A stretch of 19,853 bases of DNA from an uncultured Oscillospiraceae bacterium. GTDB taxonomy: Bacteria; Bacillota; Clostridia; Oscillospirales; Oscillospiraceae. Positions 1-8,468 of this stretch are shown one piece after another (within the stretch, counting starts at the first letter, position 1; every line of letters begins with the position of its first letter). Position numbers and translations under genes: made by a program. The DNA is taken from the NCBI GenBank assembly GCA_934565615.1, contig CAKTIH010000027.1:1-19853 (forward strand), given 5' to 3'. Under the pieces are notes generated by a model. The model saw only the letters and a list, made by a program, of their open reading frames with translations. It ran no database searches and was not told the origin of the DNA.

Positions 1-1
1 C

Positions 2-703
2 CTCACCGGGGCAACGCTTATCGTCAGGCGCATCAACGGCATCCGCCGTGCTGCAATGGCTCCCGTTCTCCCGGCAGGGGAGCGCGGCGTCATGCTCATC
101 GACTGCGGCGCGAACGTCGAGTGTACCGCCGAGTATCTCCTCCAGTTTGCCTATATGGGCAGCTTCTATGCAAAGAAGATGATGGGCTGCGAGAACCCGC
201 GCGTGGGGCTTTTGAACGTCGGCACCGAGGACACAAAGGGCGGCGAGCTCCAGCATCAGGCATTTGCCCTGCTGAAAAACGCGGATGAAGAGGGCAGGAT
301 AAACTTCATCGGCAATGTTGAGGGCACGGGAGTGTTTAACGGCGCGGCAGACGTCGTCGTGACTGACGGCTTCACCGGTAATGTGCTTCTCAAGAGCACC
401 GAGGGCGTCATCAAGTACATGATGAAGTCTCTCAAGGGCGTGTTCTATAAGAGCACGAAGAACAAGCTTGCCGCTGCCGTTCTGAAAAAGGACCTCGGCA
501 TAATGAAGAAGTCGATGGACGTCAACGAGGTCGGCGGCACGGCGCTCGTCGGTATTTCCAAGCCCGTCATAAAGGCGCACGGCTCCTCGAACGCGGCCTG
601 CATCTTTGCCGCGGTGCGTCAGGCCATGACCTTTGTCGACGCCGGGGTCATCGACGATATTAAGGCCAATATCGAATATATGAAACTGAAGGCTGAACAG
701 TAA
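2..703 (+). CDS. plsX: Phosphate acyltransferase PlsX, 5'-truncated by window edge
   Basis: The frame is open from base 2 and gives 233 residues, the C-terminal two thirds of a protein usually about 330-340 residues long. PlsX converts acyl-ACP to acyl-phosphate, the acyl donor used by PlsY to start phospholipid synthesis; it is a peripheral membrane enzyme. Visible family features are the LTGATLIVRRINGI segment at the start, APVLP, LIDCGANVEC, the VGLLNVGTED stretch, FIGNVEGTGVF, VVTDGFTGNVLLKSTEG and the C-terminal GGTALVGISKPVIKAHGSS. The first in-frame ATG (position 56) lies inside the conserved core, so it is not the start. The stop codon overlaps the rnc start by one base (TAATG). No acpP lies between plsX and rnc, although that order is common in Firmicutes. 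The assignment is firm; the N-terminus is not visible. Confidence 0.95.
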   Translation, partial: LTGATLIVRRINGIRRAAMAPVLPAGERGVMLIDCGANVECTAEYLLQFAYMGSFYAKKMMGCENPRVGLLNVGTEDTKGGELQHQAFALLKNADEEGRINFIGNVEGTGVFNGAADVVVTDGFTGNVLLKSTEGVIKYMMKSLKGVFYKSTKNKLAAAVLKKDLGIMKKSMDVNEVGGTALVGISKPVIKAHGSSNAACIFAAVRQAMTFVDAGVIDDIKANIEYMKLKAEQ

Positions 704-1380
704 TGGATAAACTTGAAGAGAAGATCGGCTACCGCTTCAAAAACCGCGGCCTGCTCGTCACTGCGCTCACGCATAGCTCCTATGCCAACGAGCGCCACAG
801 CACGCCCTGCCAGAGCTATGAGCGCCTTGAGTTCCTTGGCGACTCCATTCTCGGCTATGTGACCGCGGAGTTTCTCTACTCGCATGAGCCGAGCCTGCCC
901 GAGGGTCGGATGACCCGTCTGCGCGCGGAGCTCGTGTGCGAGGGGAGTCTGCATAAGGCCGCGCTCGCCCTCGGTCTGGGCGAGTATATGCGCCTTGGCC
1001 GCGGCGAGGAGCACACCGGCGGACGGGAGCGCCCGTCGATCCTCGCGGATATGGTAGAGTCGATAATCGCCGCGCTCTATCTCGATTCCGGTATCGACGA
1101 AGCGCGCCGCTTCATCATGGCAAATGTCCTCGCCGGGGCAGAGCTTGGCGAAGCGCACCACATTGCCGATTATAAGACCGAGCTTCAGGAGCTTGTACAG
1201 CGCCGCAGCAATCAGGTCATCAGCTATGAGCTTATCGGCGAATCCGGTCCGGATCACAACAAGCTCTTCACCTTCCGCGTGCTCATTAACGGTGTGCCTA
1301 CCGGCGAGGGCAGCGGCAGGTCAAAGAAGGAGGCCGAGCAGATGGCCGCCTGCAAGGCGTTGGAGGCACTGAAGAAGTGA
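703..1380 (+). CDS. rnc: Ribonuclease III
   Basis: This 225-residue protein is a double-strand-specific endoribonuclease that processes rRNA precursors and structured mRNAs in the cytoplasm. The catalytic RNase III domain fills about residues 1-145. It contains the signature ERLEFLGDS at 40-48 with metal-binding E43 and D47, and the second acidic pair D116/E119 in ILADMVES. A C-terminal double-stranded RNA binding domain (about 155-224) ends with GRSKKEAEQMAACKALEAL. Length is normal for the family. The ATG overlaps the plsX stop by one base, and its own TGA overlaps the next gene's GTG start, which indicates translational coupling. Location upstream of a radical SAM gene and smc is the usual Clostridia arrangement. 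Confidence 0.97.
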   Translation: MDKLEEKIGYRFKNRGLLVTALTHSSYANERHSTPCQSYERLEFLGDSILGYVTAEFLYSHEPSLPEGRMTRLRAELVCEGSLHKAALALGLGEYMRLGRGEEHTGGRERPSILADMVESIIAALYLDSGIDEARRFIMANVLAGAELGEAHHIADYKTELQELVQRRSNQVISYELIGESGPDHNKLFTFRVLINGVPTGEGSGRSKKEAEQMAACKALEALKK

Positions 1381-2408
1381 GCGCCAGAGAGAGCATAATC
1401 CCGGTTTTCGTGCCGCACCTCGGCTGCCCGCACAACTGCGTGTTCTGCAACCAGAACCGCATCTCCGGGCAGCTGGAGCCTGCGACGCCGCAGACCGTTA
1501 CAGACGAAATAGAGAACGCAGCCGCCTTTCTCCCAAAGGGAGGAAAGCGGCAACTGGCGTTTTATGGGGGCAGCTTCACGGCCATCCCGGCGGCGGAGCA
1601 GGAGGCGCTTTTGGGCGCTGCCAAGACATATCTTGACCGCGGGGAGATAAACGCGATCCGCCTTTCCACCCGCCCCGACGCGATAGATGAGACGGTGCTG
1701 GAGCGTCTGCACCGCTGCGGTGTGGAGACGGTCGAGCTCGGCGCGCAGTCGATGGACGCGGAGGTTCTGCGACGCTCGGCACGCGGGCACACGGCTGAGG
1801 ACGTGGAGCGTGCATCAAAGCTCATCAAGGCTTCTGGCTTCAGGCTCATTCTCCAGATGATGACGGGGCTTCCCGGGGACACGGCGGAGAAGGACATTGA
1901 GACGGCGAAGAAAATAATCGCCCTCGAACCCGACGGCGTGCGCATTTACCCGACGGTCATCGTCCGTGATACCGCGCTTTACGACATGTGGAGAGCGGGA
2001 AAGTATGCCGAGCACACTGTCGAGGACGCGGTCAGCGTCTGCGCGCAGCTCGTACCGCTGTTTGAAGCGGCGGGCATACCCATTATCCGCCTCGGCCTGA
2101 ACCCGACGGACGACCTTTCCGGCGGCGATGCCGTCGGCGGGGCATATCACCCGGCGCTCGGAGAGCTGGTGCGCTCGCGCATCATGCTGCAAAAGGCGCA
2201 GGAGCTGCTGCGCGGCATTGCGCCGGGAAGCGCCGTGACGCTTGCCGTCGGCCGGGGCAAAGCCTCGCAGATGGCGGGGCAGCACCGCTGCAACACCAAA
2301 GCGCTGACGGAGGGATTCGGCCTGAAAAACATCAGAATAACCGAAAAGGCGGAGCTTTCCGGGCAAGAAATTCAAATACTCGACATTGAAATGCCGCGTG
2401 AAATGTAA
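1377..2408 (+). CDS. Radical SAM protein, Elp3-like family without an acetyltransferase domain
   Basis: The protein has 343 residues and an N-terminal radical SAM core. The [4Fe-4S] cluster ligands are C17, C21 and C24 in CPHNCVFC. The AFYGGSFTAIP segment (near 60-70) fits the SAM-binding GGE-like motif, and ELGAQSMD and MTGLPGD match later strands of the barrel in Elp3/coproporphyrinogen-oxidase-like proteins. The second half resembles the radical SAM C-terminal extension of Elp3-like proteins, but no GNAT acetyltransferase domain is present, so tRNA wobble-uridine modification cannot be assumed. The substrate is unknown. Translation starts at GTG inside GTGA, overlapping rnc by four bases, with GGAGG ten bases upstream. 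The gene sits between rnc and smc, as in many Clostridia. The family call is good; the function is open. Confidence 0.85.
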   Translation: MSARESIIPVFVPHLGCPHNCVFCNQNRISGQLEPATPQTVTDEIENAAAFLPKGGKRQLAFYGGSFTAIPAAEQEALLGAAKTYLDRGEINAIRLSTRPDAIDETVLERLHRCGVETVELGAQSMDAEVLRRSARGHTAEDVERASKLIKASGFRLILQMMTGLPGDTAEKDIETAKKIIALEPDGVRIYPTVIVRDTALYDMWRAGKYAEHTVEDAVSVCAQLVPLFEAAGIPIIRLGLNPTDDLSGGDAVGGAYHPALGELVRSRIMLQKAQELLRGIAPGSAVTLAVGRGKASQMAGQHRCNTKALTEGFGLKNIRITEKAELSGQEIQILDIEMPREM

Positions 2409-2414
2409 TATAAT
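2386..2414 (+). promoter_or_regulatory. Candidate sigma-A promoter for smc inside the radical SAM 3' end
   Basis: TTGAAA (2386-2391) and TATAAT (2409-2414) are separated by exactly 17 bases, a near-consensus housekeeping promoter. The -35 lies in the last codons of the radical SAM gene, and the -10 begins right after its stop codon. It would start transcription near 2421 and give smc and ftsY an independent promoter inside the operon. This is read from sequence only. Confidence 0.7.
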
Positions 2415-2443
2415 AACTCGATTAAAACGTTTTTTGAGTGAAC

Positions 2444-2448
2444 GGGGA
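2444..2448 (+). promoter_or_regulatory. Ribosome binding site that decides the smc start
   Basis: GGGGA lies seven bases before the TTG at 2456. The upstream in-frame GTG at 2438 has no Shine-Dalgarno sequence. The TTG start also yields the N-terminus M-YLKALEIQGFKSF, which matches the usual first residues of bacterial SMC. Confidence 0.7.
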
Positions 2449-2455
2449 CTTTGGT

Positions 2456-5400
2456 TTGTATTTAAAAGCACTGGAAATTCAGGGGTTCAAGTCCTTCCCG
2501 GACAAGACCCGCCTTACCTTTGAAAAGAATATAACCGCGATCGTCGGGCCGAACGGCTCCGGCAAATCCAATATATCCGACGCCATACTCTGGGTCATGG
2601 GCGAGCAGCGCTCCAAGGCGCTGCGCGGCAGCAAGATGGAGGACGTTATCTTCGGCGGCACCGAAAAGCGCGGCGCTCTCGGCTATGCGCAGGTCTCGCT
2701 CATCATCGATAACTCAGGCCACATCTTTGATTCCGACAGCAGCGAGATAATGCTGACCCGCCGCTATTACCGCAGCGGCGAGAGCGAATACTACATCAAC
2801 CGCGAATCCGTGCGTCTCAAGGATATCAACAATCTTCTCATGGACACCGGCCTTGGGCGCGACGGGTATTCCATCATCGGTCAGGGCAGGATAGGCGAGA
2901 TAGTTTCAAGCCGCTCGACCGACCGGCGCGAGGTCTTTGAGGAAGCCGCCGGTATCTCCCGCTACCGCTACAGAAAAGAGGAAGCGGAGCGCAAGCTTGA
3001 AAAGACGGAAGAAAACCTCCTGCGCATAAACGACAAGATTGAGGAACTGGAAATGCAGGTCGGCCCGCTGAAAAAGCAGGCGGAGACGGCGAAGCAGTAC
3101 CTCAGGCTGCGCGTCGAGCTCAAGGTGCAGGAAGTCTCGGCATGGATGGCAACGCTCGATAAGCTGCATGAGCAGTCGGAGCTTGTAAACGCCGAATATG
3201 AGCAGACAAAGAAAAGCCTTGAGCAGGCAAAGGATGAGCTGCAGGCGCTATACGCGTCCTCCGGCAGCATCAGCGAGCGCATGCACCGCAAGGACATTGA
3301 GTCCGAACAGGCGCGCGAACGGCTCTCCGCGGCGGAGGGTCAGGCGGCTCAGTGCGAGAGCATGGCGGCCGTGCTGCGTGCGGACGTGAAGAGCAGCAAG
3401 GAGAGCATGGACCGTATGCTCGGCGACATTGCCGAGCAGGAAAACCGTGTGCGCGGCGTGCAGCAGAGCATTGACGAGAGCCTTGGCCGCATGGCCGAAA
3501 TTGACCACGAGCTGACCACGGTGCGCGAAGAGCTCACCGCGAACTCAAACATGGTCGAGGGCTGCCGCATGAAGCTCGGCGGAAGAGAGAGCAGCGTCAC
3601 CCAGCTCAGCGATAGAGTTAACAAAATATCAGTTGAAGCACGTTCGATGGATTCGCGCATCGCGATGCTCTCCGAAATGGAGAAGGACTATGAGGGCTAT
3701 TCCAAGGCTGTCAAGACCGTCATGCGCGAAGCGGGGCGCGGGAACCTCAAGGGCATCCATGCTCCGGTGGCAAACCTCATCCGTGCGGAGGATGAATTTG
3801 CCCTCGCGATAGAGACGGCGCTCGGCGCGGCGGGGCAGAACATCGTCGTCGATACGCAGAACGATGGCCGCCGCGCAATAGAGCTGCTGAAGAAGTACGA
3901 CTCGGGCCGCGCGACATTTCTCCCGGTGGACACGATCCGCGGAAGCGTGATGCGCGACGCGCCGGTGAACGACCCCGGCTTTGTCGGGATCGCATCGGAG
4001 CTTGCGCAGTATGACGCGAAATACAGGGACATTTTTGAAAACCTCCTCGGACGTACGGTCATTGCCGAAGCGATGACCGACGCGATAAGGATATCGAAGA
4101 ATAACGGCAACCGCCTGCGCATCGTGACGCTTGACGGGCAGCTTATTAACGCCGGCGGCTCGATGACCGGCGGCAGCAGCGCGAAGGGCACGGGCATAAT
4201 CTCCCGCGCAAACGAGCTGGAAAAGCTAAGGAAGCAGCGCGAAAAGCTCGCCGAAAACGAGAAGAGCTATACACAGCAGCTTGAGCGGGCAAAGACCGAC
4301 CTTGCCGCTGTGCGCTACCAGCTCGACATGAAGCTGGAGGAACAGGCGGAGATAAAGAGCCGACTCTCCTCACTCGAAGCGGAAAAACGCGCGGTGGAAA
4401 GCTCCGCGGCGCAATTGAAGCTCTTGCTCGAAAGCCTCACCGGAGACAGCCAGGCGCGGCGCGAGGCAGTGGAAGCCTACCAGAGAAAGATAGACAGCTT
4501 CAACGAGCGGCTGAAAGAAAAGGAAGCGGAGATCGCCGCGATAAATGAGAAAGCCAAGGCCATCAAGAACGAGATCGCCGAGATAAGCCGCAGCAAGATG
4601 GAGCTTGAGGGCAAGCGTACCCGCGCCGACAAGGAGGCACAGGAGCGCAACGGCGACATTCTCGACCTCGAACGGAAAGTCGCGAAGATAGAGCAGAAGA
4701 AGCTTGCCGCCGACATGGAAGAAAAGCAGATAATGGACAAGCTCTGGGAAAACTATGAGCTGAGCCATACTGCGGCGCAGGCGATGCGCCAGCCGGTGGA
4801 GAGCCTGCCGAAAGCAAACAAGCTCATCGGCGAGCTGCGCCGCCAGATAAACGCCCTCGGCACGCCGAACCTCGGCGCGATAGAGGAATACGACAGAGTC
4901 AGCGAGCGCTACGGCTTCCTCAGCGGACAGCGCGACGACGTGACAAAGGCGAAGAGCGAGCTTGTCGGCATCATCAAGGAGATCACGAGCCAGATGGAGG
5001 AGGTCTTCGTCGAGCGCTTCAAGGAGATAGACGAGTGCTTCCGCCAGACCTTCCTTGAACTCTTCGGCGGCGGCAAGGCCGCGCTCAGACTCGAGGACGA
5101 AAACGACGTGCTCAACTGCGGGATAGAGATAAAGGTGCAGCCGCCGGGCAAGGCGCTGACAAACCTGAGTCTGCTCTCCGGCGGAGAGATGGCGTTTGTT
5201 GCGATAGCGCTGTACTTTGCGATACTCAAGGTGCGCCCCACGCCGTTCTGCGTAATGGACGAGATAGAGGCAGCACTGGACGAGGCGAACGTCACGCGCT
5301 ACGCCGAGTACATGCGCCGCATGTCCGACAAGACGCAGTTCCTCGTTATCACGCACCGCCGCGGCACGATGGAAGAAGCCGACATGCTCTACGGTGTGAC

Positions 5401-5473
5401 GATGCAGGAAAAGGGCGTATCGACCGTTATCGAGCTCGACCTTGAGGATGCGCAGAAAACTATAACGCAGTAA
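2456..5473 (+). CDS. smc: Chromosome segregation ATPase SMC (condensin subunit)
   Basis: SMC organises and compacts chromosomes with ScpA and ScpB, which are not in this window. From the TTG start the protein is 1005 residues. The Walker A motif GPNGSGKS is at 31-38, and the N-terminal head ends near 165. A first coiled coil runs to about 410, the hinge spans about 412-590 (GIHAPVANL early, GGSMTGGSS near 568), and a second coiled coil runs to about 800. The C-terminal head has the ABC signature LLSGGE (SGGE at 908-911) and Walker B VMDEIEAALDEANV with D935/E936. Bacterial SMCs are usually about 1150-1200 residues. The deficit appears split between both arms, with all head and hinge motifs intact. 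The gene starts 47 bases after the radical SAM gene with its own promoter and is followed by ftsY after 20 bases. Confidence 0.95.
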   Translation: MYLKALEIQGFKSFPDKTRLTFEKNITAIVGPNGSGKSNISDAILWVMGEQRSKALRGSKMEDVIFGGTEKRGALGYAQVSLIIDNSGHIFDSDSSEIMLTRRYYRSGESEYYINRESVRLKDINNLLMDTGLGRDGYSIIGQGRIGEIVSSRSTDRREVFEEAAGISRYRYRKEEAERKLEKTEENLLRINDKIEELEMQVGPLKKQAETAKQYLRLRVELKVQEVSAWMATLDKLHEQSELVNAEYEQTKKSLEQAKDELQALYASSGSISERMHRKDIESEQARERLSAAEGQAAQCESMAAVLRADVKSSKESMDRMLGDIAEQENRVRGVQQSIDESLGRMAEIDHELTTVREELTANSNMVEGCRMKLGGRESSVTQLSDRVNKISVEARSMDSRIAMLSEMEKDYEGYSKAVKTVMREAGRGNLKGIHAPVANLIRAEDEFALAIETALGAAGQNIVVDTQNDGRRAIELLKKYDSGRATFLPVDTIRGSVMRDAPVNDPGFVGIASELAQYDAKYRDIFENLLGRTVIAEAMTDAIRISKNNGNRLRIVTLDGQLINAGGSMTGGSSAKGTGIISRANELEKLRKQREKLAENEKSYTQQLERAKTDLAAVRYQLDMKLEEQAEIKSRLSSLEAEKRAVESSAAQLKLLLESLTGDSQARREAVEAYQRKIDSFNERLKEKEAEIAAINEKAKAIKNEIAEISRSKMELEGKRTRADKEAQERNGDILDLERKVAKIEQKKLAADMEEKQIMDKLWENYELSHTAAQAMRQPVESLPKANKLIGELRRQINALGTPNLGAIEEYDRVSERYGFLSGQRDDVTKAKSELVGIIKEITSQMEEVFVERFKEIDECFRQTFLELFGGGKAALRLEDENDVLNCGIEIKVQPPGKALTNLSLLSGGEMAFVAIALYFAILKVRPTPFCVMDEIEAALDEANVTRYAEYMRRMSDKTQFLVITHRRGTMEEADMLYGVTMQEKGVSTVIELDLEDAQKTITQ

Positions 5474-5493
5474 ATTATACAGGAGGTCAAGGC

Positions 5494-6399
5494 ATGGGAT
5501 TTTTTGACAAGATTTTTTCGGGACTCACAAAGACCCGCACGAATATGGAGGAGCTTGAAGAGCTCTTCAAAAACTACAAATTCGAGAGCGACGATTTTTA
5601 TGAGGAGCTGGAGGATCTGCTCGTCATGTCCGACATCGGCGCGGAGACGACCGACAAGGTCATTGAGAAGATGCGCCTGCTGTGCTTTGACCGCAACATA
5701 ACCAAGGGCTACAAGGCAAAGGAATGTCTGATGGAGATACTGATGCAGTACCTCGAAACCGGCGACAACAGCCTGAAGCTCTCGACCACGCCGTCGGTAA
5801 TACTGATGGTGGGGGTAAACGGCGTCGGCAAGACGACGACGATAGGAAAGCTCGCTTCTATGCTGATAGCCGAGGGCAAGAAGGTGCTGCTGTGCGCGGG
5901 CGATACCTTCCGCGCCGCCGCGGCCGAACAGCTCGGCATATGGGCAGAGCGCACGGGCGCGGACATTGTGCGCCACGAGGAGGGCAGTGACCCCGCGGCG
6001 GTCGTATACGACGGCATATGCGCGGGCAAGGCTCGCGGCGCGGACGTCATAATAATCGACACGGCGGGACGGCTGCACAACAAGCAGAACCTCATGAACG
6101 AGCTTTCGAAGATGCGCCGCATCATCGACCGCGAGCTTCCCGGCGCGGACGTTGAGACGCTGATGGTGCTCGACGCGACGACGGGGCAGAACGGACTTAT
6201 ACAGGCAAAGCAGTTCCTCGACACGGCGGGGCTCACGGGCATAGTGCTCACAAAGCTTGACGGCACGGCCAAGGGCGGCATCGTATTTGCGATTGCGCAG
6301 GAGCTGAAGCTGCCGGTCAAGTACGTCGGCGTCGGCGAAAAGGTGGACGACCTCATACCCTTCGACGGGAAAAACTTCGTGGAGGCGCTGTTCAAATGA
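5494..6399 (+). CDS. ftsY: Signal recognition particle receptor FtsY
   Basis: This 301-residue GTPase is the membrane-associated SRP receptor that docks ribosome-nascent chain complexes with Ffh for co-translational insertion. It has a short N-terminal helical region instead of the long acidic A domain of enterobacteria, then an NG domain. Visible G motifs are the P-loop GVNGVGKT (107-114), DTFRAAA (137-143), DTAGRL (189-194) and TKLDG (253-257), followed by the family-typical GTAKGG and KYVGVGEKVDDLIPF. AGGAGG at 5481-5486 lies seven bases before the ATG. The TGA overlaps the rdgB start (ATGA). smc-ftsY adjacency is conserved in Firmicutes. Isoleucine is very often encoded by ATA here, more so than in leuS. 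Confidence 0.97.
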   Translation: MGFFDKIFSGLTKTRTNMEELEELFKNYKFESDDFYEELEDLLVMSDIGAETTDKVIEKMRLLCFDRNITKGYKAKECLMEILMQYLETGDNSLKLSTTPSVILMVGVNGVGKTTTIGKLASMLIAEGKKVLLCAGDTFRAAAAEQLGIWAERTGADIVRHEEGSDPAAVVYDGICAGKARGADVIIIDTAGRLHNKQNLMNELSKMRRIIDRELPGADVETLMVLDATTGQNGLIQAKQFLDTAGLTGIVLTKLDGTAKGGIVFAIAQELKLPVKYVGVGEKVDDLIPFDGKNFVEALFK

Positions 6400-6998
6400 G
6401 ACTTATACTTGCAAGCAACAACAAGAACAAGCTGCGTGAATTCAAGCAGCTTGTCGAGGGCATGGATATAGAGCTCCTCAGCCAGAGCGAGGCGGGGCTG
6501 CAGCTCGACGTCGAGGAGACGGGCACGACCTTTGAGGAGAACGCCTATCTCAAGGCCAAGGCCGTCACCGACGCGCTCGGCTGCGCGGCGGTCGCGGACG
6601 ATTCGGGACTTGTGGTCGACGCGCTGGGCGGCGAACCGGGCATATACTCGGCGCGCTACGGCCCCGGGCACGACGCGTCCGACGCGGACAGGTACAACTA
6701 CCTGCTCAATAAGCTCGGCGACGAGAAAGACCGCAGCGCGCGCTTCGTGTGCTGCATATGCTGCACGATGCCGGACGGCACTGTGCTGCGCGCACGCGGC
6801 GAGTGCGAGGGCGAGATAATGTACGGCCCGAAGGGAAACGGCGGCTTCGGCTACGACCCGGTGTTCAAGCCCGACGCGGTAAACTGCGGTATGGCAGAAC
6901 TCACACCGGATGAAAAGAACGCGATATCCCACAGGGGCAAGGCGCTGAGAGCCTTTGCCGAGGAACTGAAGAGGTATTATAATGGCGATAACAAGTAA
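6396..6998 (+). CDS. rdgB: XTP/dITP diphosphatase (RdgB/HAM1 family)
   Basis: This 200-residue enzyme hydrolyses non-canonical purine triphosphates (XTP, dITP, ITP) to monophosphates and pyrophosphate, cleaning the nucleotide pool. Motifs in order are the substrate loop SNNKNK (7-12), FEENAYLKAKAV (46-57), catalytic ADDSGL with D69, PGIYSARYG, FGYDPVF (151-157) and SHRGKAL (178-184). Length is normal. Its ATG overlaps the ftsY stop by four bases, with GGAGG ten bases upstream. Its 3' end overlaps the next gene by 17 bases, so the RNA-binding protein's ribosome site (GAGG at 6971-6974) lies inside rdgB. Confidence 0.96.
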   Translation: MRLILASNNKNKLREFKQLVEGMDIELLSQSEAGLQLDVEETGTTFEENAYLKAKAVTDALGCAAVADDSGLVVDALGGEPGIYSARYGPGHDASDADRYNYLLNKLGDEKDRSARFVCCICCTMPDGTVLRARGECEGEIMYGPKGNGGFGYDPVFKPDAVNCGMAELTPDEKNAISHRGKALRAFAEELKRYYNGDNK

Positions 6999-7290
6999 AC
7001 AGAGAGCCCAGCTCAGAGGCATGGCGATGAGCATAGACACAATAATCCAGATAGGCAAGGGCGGGATAACGGAGAGCGTTGTAGACTCCGTGTCCGCGGC
7101 GCTCAAGGCGCGCGAGCTCGTGAAAGGCAAGGTGCTTGAAAACTCGATGCTCACCGCACGCGAAGCCTGCGACGAGCTCTGCGAGAAGTGCAGGGCAGAG
7201 GGCGTACAGGTCATCGGCACAAAGTTCGTGCTCTACAAGCGCAACGAGAAAGAGCCGAAAATAGTGCTGGTAAAGGATAAGAAAAAATGA
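6982..7290 (+). CDS. yhbY: YhbY-type CRM-domain RNA-binding protein
   Basis: The 102-residue protein is a single CRM (YhbY) domain. Opening residues AITSKQRAQLRGMA, the basic-loop motif GKGGITE, and the later LVKGKVLEN and QVIGTKFVLYKRN are typical of bacterial YhbY, which associates with pre-50S ribosomal particles. The C-terminus is lysine-rich (KDKKK). GAGG lies seven bases before the ATG, and the gene overlaps rdgB by 17 bases and nadD by four. Its place among rnc, rsfS and leuS fits a ribosome assembly role. The exact function in Firmicutes is inferred from the family. Confidence 0.92.
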   Translation: MAITSKQRAQLRGMAMSIDTIIQIGKGGITESVVDSVSAALKARELVKGKVLENSMLTAREACDELCEKCRAEGVQVIGTKFVLYKRNEKEPKIVLVKDKKK

Positions 7291-8468
7291 CGACGGTCAT
7301 TTACGGCGGGAGCTTCAACCCGCCGCATCTGGGGCATGTTTCGGCGGCGCAGTCGGTATATGAGGCGCTGAGACCGGACAGGTTCCTGATAATACCGACG
7401 AACATCGCCCCGCACAAGGCGGCGGCAGCCGGGAGCCCGGACGCTGCGGCAAGGCTCCAAATGTGCAGGCTGGCCTTTGCGGGCATACCCGGCGCGGAGG
7501 TCTCCCCGATGGAGATGGAGCGCGAGGGCAAGAGCTACACCGCCGACACTATCAGAATACTGCGGGAGAAATACCCGGAGGATGAGCTTTATCTCGTCGT
7601 CGGGACGGACATGTTTTTGAGCTTCCGCGAATGGCACGAGTATAAATACCTGCTGGATAACTGCACACTGGCGGTCTTATCACGCGAGACGGACGACAGG
7701 GGAGAGATACTCTCATTCAAGCGCAGCCTTGAAAACGAGGACGGCGCGAGGATCAGGCTCATAGAGCATGAGCCGCTGCCGATGAGCTCGGCGGAGATAC
7801 GCGCGATGCTGCCGAAGGCCGGGGGCGCGGAGCTTCTGGACGACGGGGTATACTCGCTTATAATCAAAAACCGCTGGTACGGCGCAAAGCCCGAGCTGCG
7901 GTGGCTGCGGGAAAAGGTACGGCCATACCTCACGGAAAAGCGCGCAAGGCACGTCGCGGGCTGCGAGGAGCAGGCGGTGAAGCTTGCCAAGCGCTGGGGC
8001 GCGGACGTCTATGAAGCGGCCGAGGCGGGCATACTGCACGATATAACGAAAAAACTCAGTGACGAAGAACAGTTGATAATGTGCGATAAATATGGTATTA
8101 TTCTCGACGCCGCTGAAAGGCGAAATCCGAGGATACTCCATGCGCGCACGGGCGCGGCGCTCGCGCGGGAACTGTTCGGGATACCGGACGGGATATATTC
8201 CGCGATACGCTGGCACACGACCGGGAAGCCGGACATGAGCCTGATGGAAAAGATAATCTACCTTGCCGACTTCACCGAGCCGACGAGGGACTTTGAGGGC
8301 GTGGAGCCGCTCCGGAAGCTCTGCTTCGAGGACCTTGACAGAGCGATGGAGCTGGGGCTTCGGATGAGCCTTGAGGAGATACGCTCAAGAGGCGAGGACG
8401 CCTATAAAGATACGGTTGATGCGTACCGATGGTATAAAAAAGAACAAGGAGGAAGCGCGACATGCTGA
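7287..8468 (+). CDS. nadD: NadD-YqeK fusion: nicotinate-nucleotide adenylyltransferase plus HD-domain Ap4A hydrolase
   Basis: One uninterrupted frame of 393 residues contains two enzymes. Residues 1-196 are NadD, which adenylates nicotinate mononucleotide to NaAD. The nucleotidyltransferase motif GSFNPPHLGH is at 8-17, with LVVGTDMF near 103-110 and SSAEIR at 167-172. Residues about 204-393 are a YqeK-type HD phosphohydrolase, a family shown to cleave diadenosine tetraphosphate symmetrically. Candidate metal ligands are H222, H251-D252 (GILHDITKK), H285, H310 and D328 (YLADFTEPTR). In many Firmicutes these are two adjacent genes; here no stop separates them. The ATG overlaps yhbY by four bases, and the 3' end overlaps rsfS by seven. 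Confidence 0.94.
   Translation: MTTVIYGGSFNPPHLGHVSAAQSVYEALRPDRFLIIPTNIAPHKAAAAGSPDAAARLQMCRLAFAGIPGAEVSPMEMEREGKSYTADTIRILREKYPEDELYLVVGTDMFLSFREWHEYKYLLDNCTLAVLSRETDDRGEILSFKRSLENEDGARIRLIEHEPLPMSSAEIRAMLPKAGGAELLDDGVYSLIIKNRWYGAKPELRWLREKVRPYLTEKRARHVAGCEEQAVKLAKRWGADVYEAAEAGILHDITKKLSDEEQLIMCDKYGIILDAAERRNPRILHARTGAALARELFGIPDGIYSAIRWHTTGKPDMSLMEKIIYLADFTEPTRDFEGVEPLRKLCFEDLDRAMELGLRMSLEEIRSRGEDAYKDTVDAYRWYKKEQGGSATC

Noticed and set aside
2438..2455. GTG at 2438 as the smc start
   Set aside because: There is no Shine-Dalgarno upstream, and it adds six residues not typical of SMC. TTG at 2456 has GGGGA at good spacing and gives the family N-terminus.
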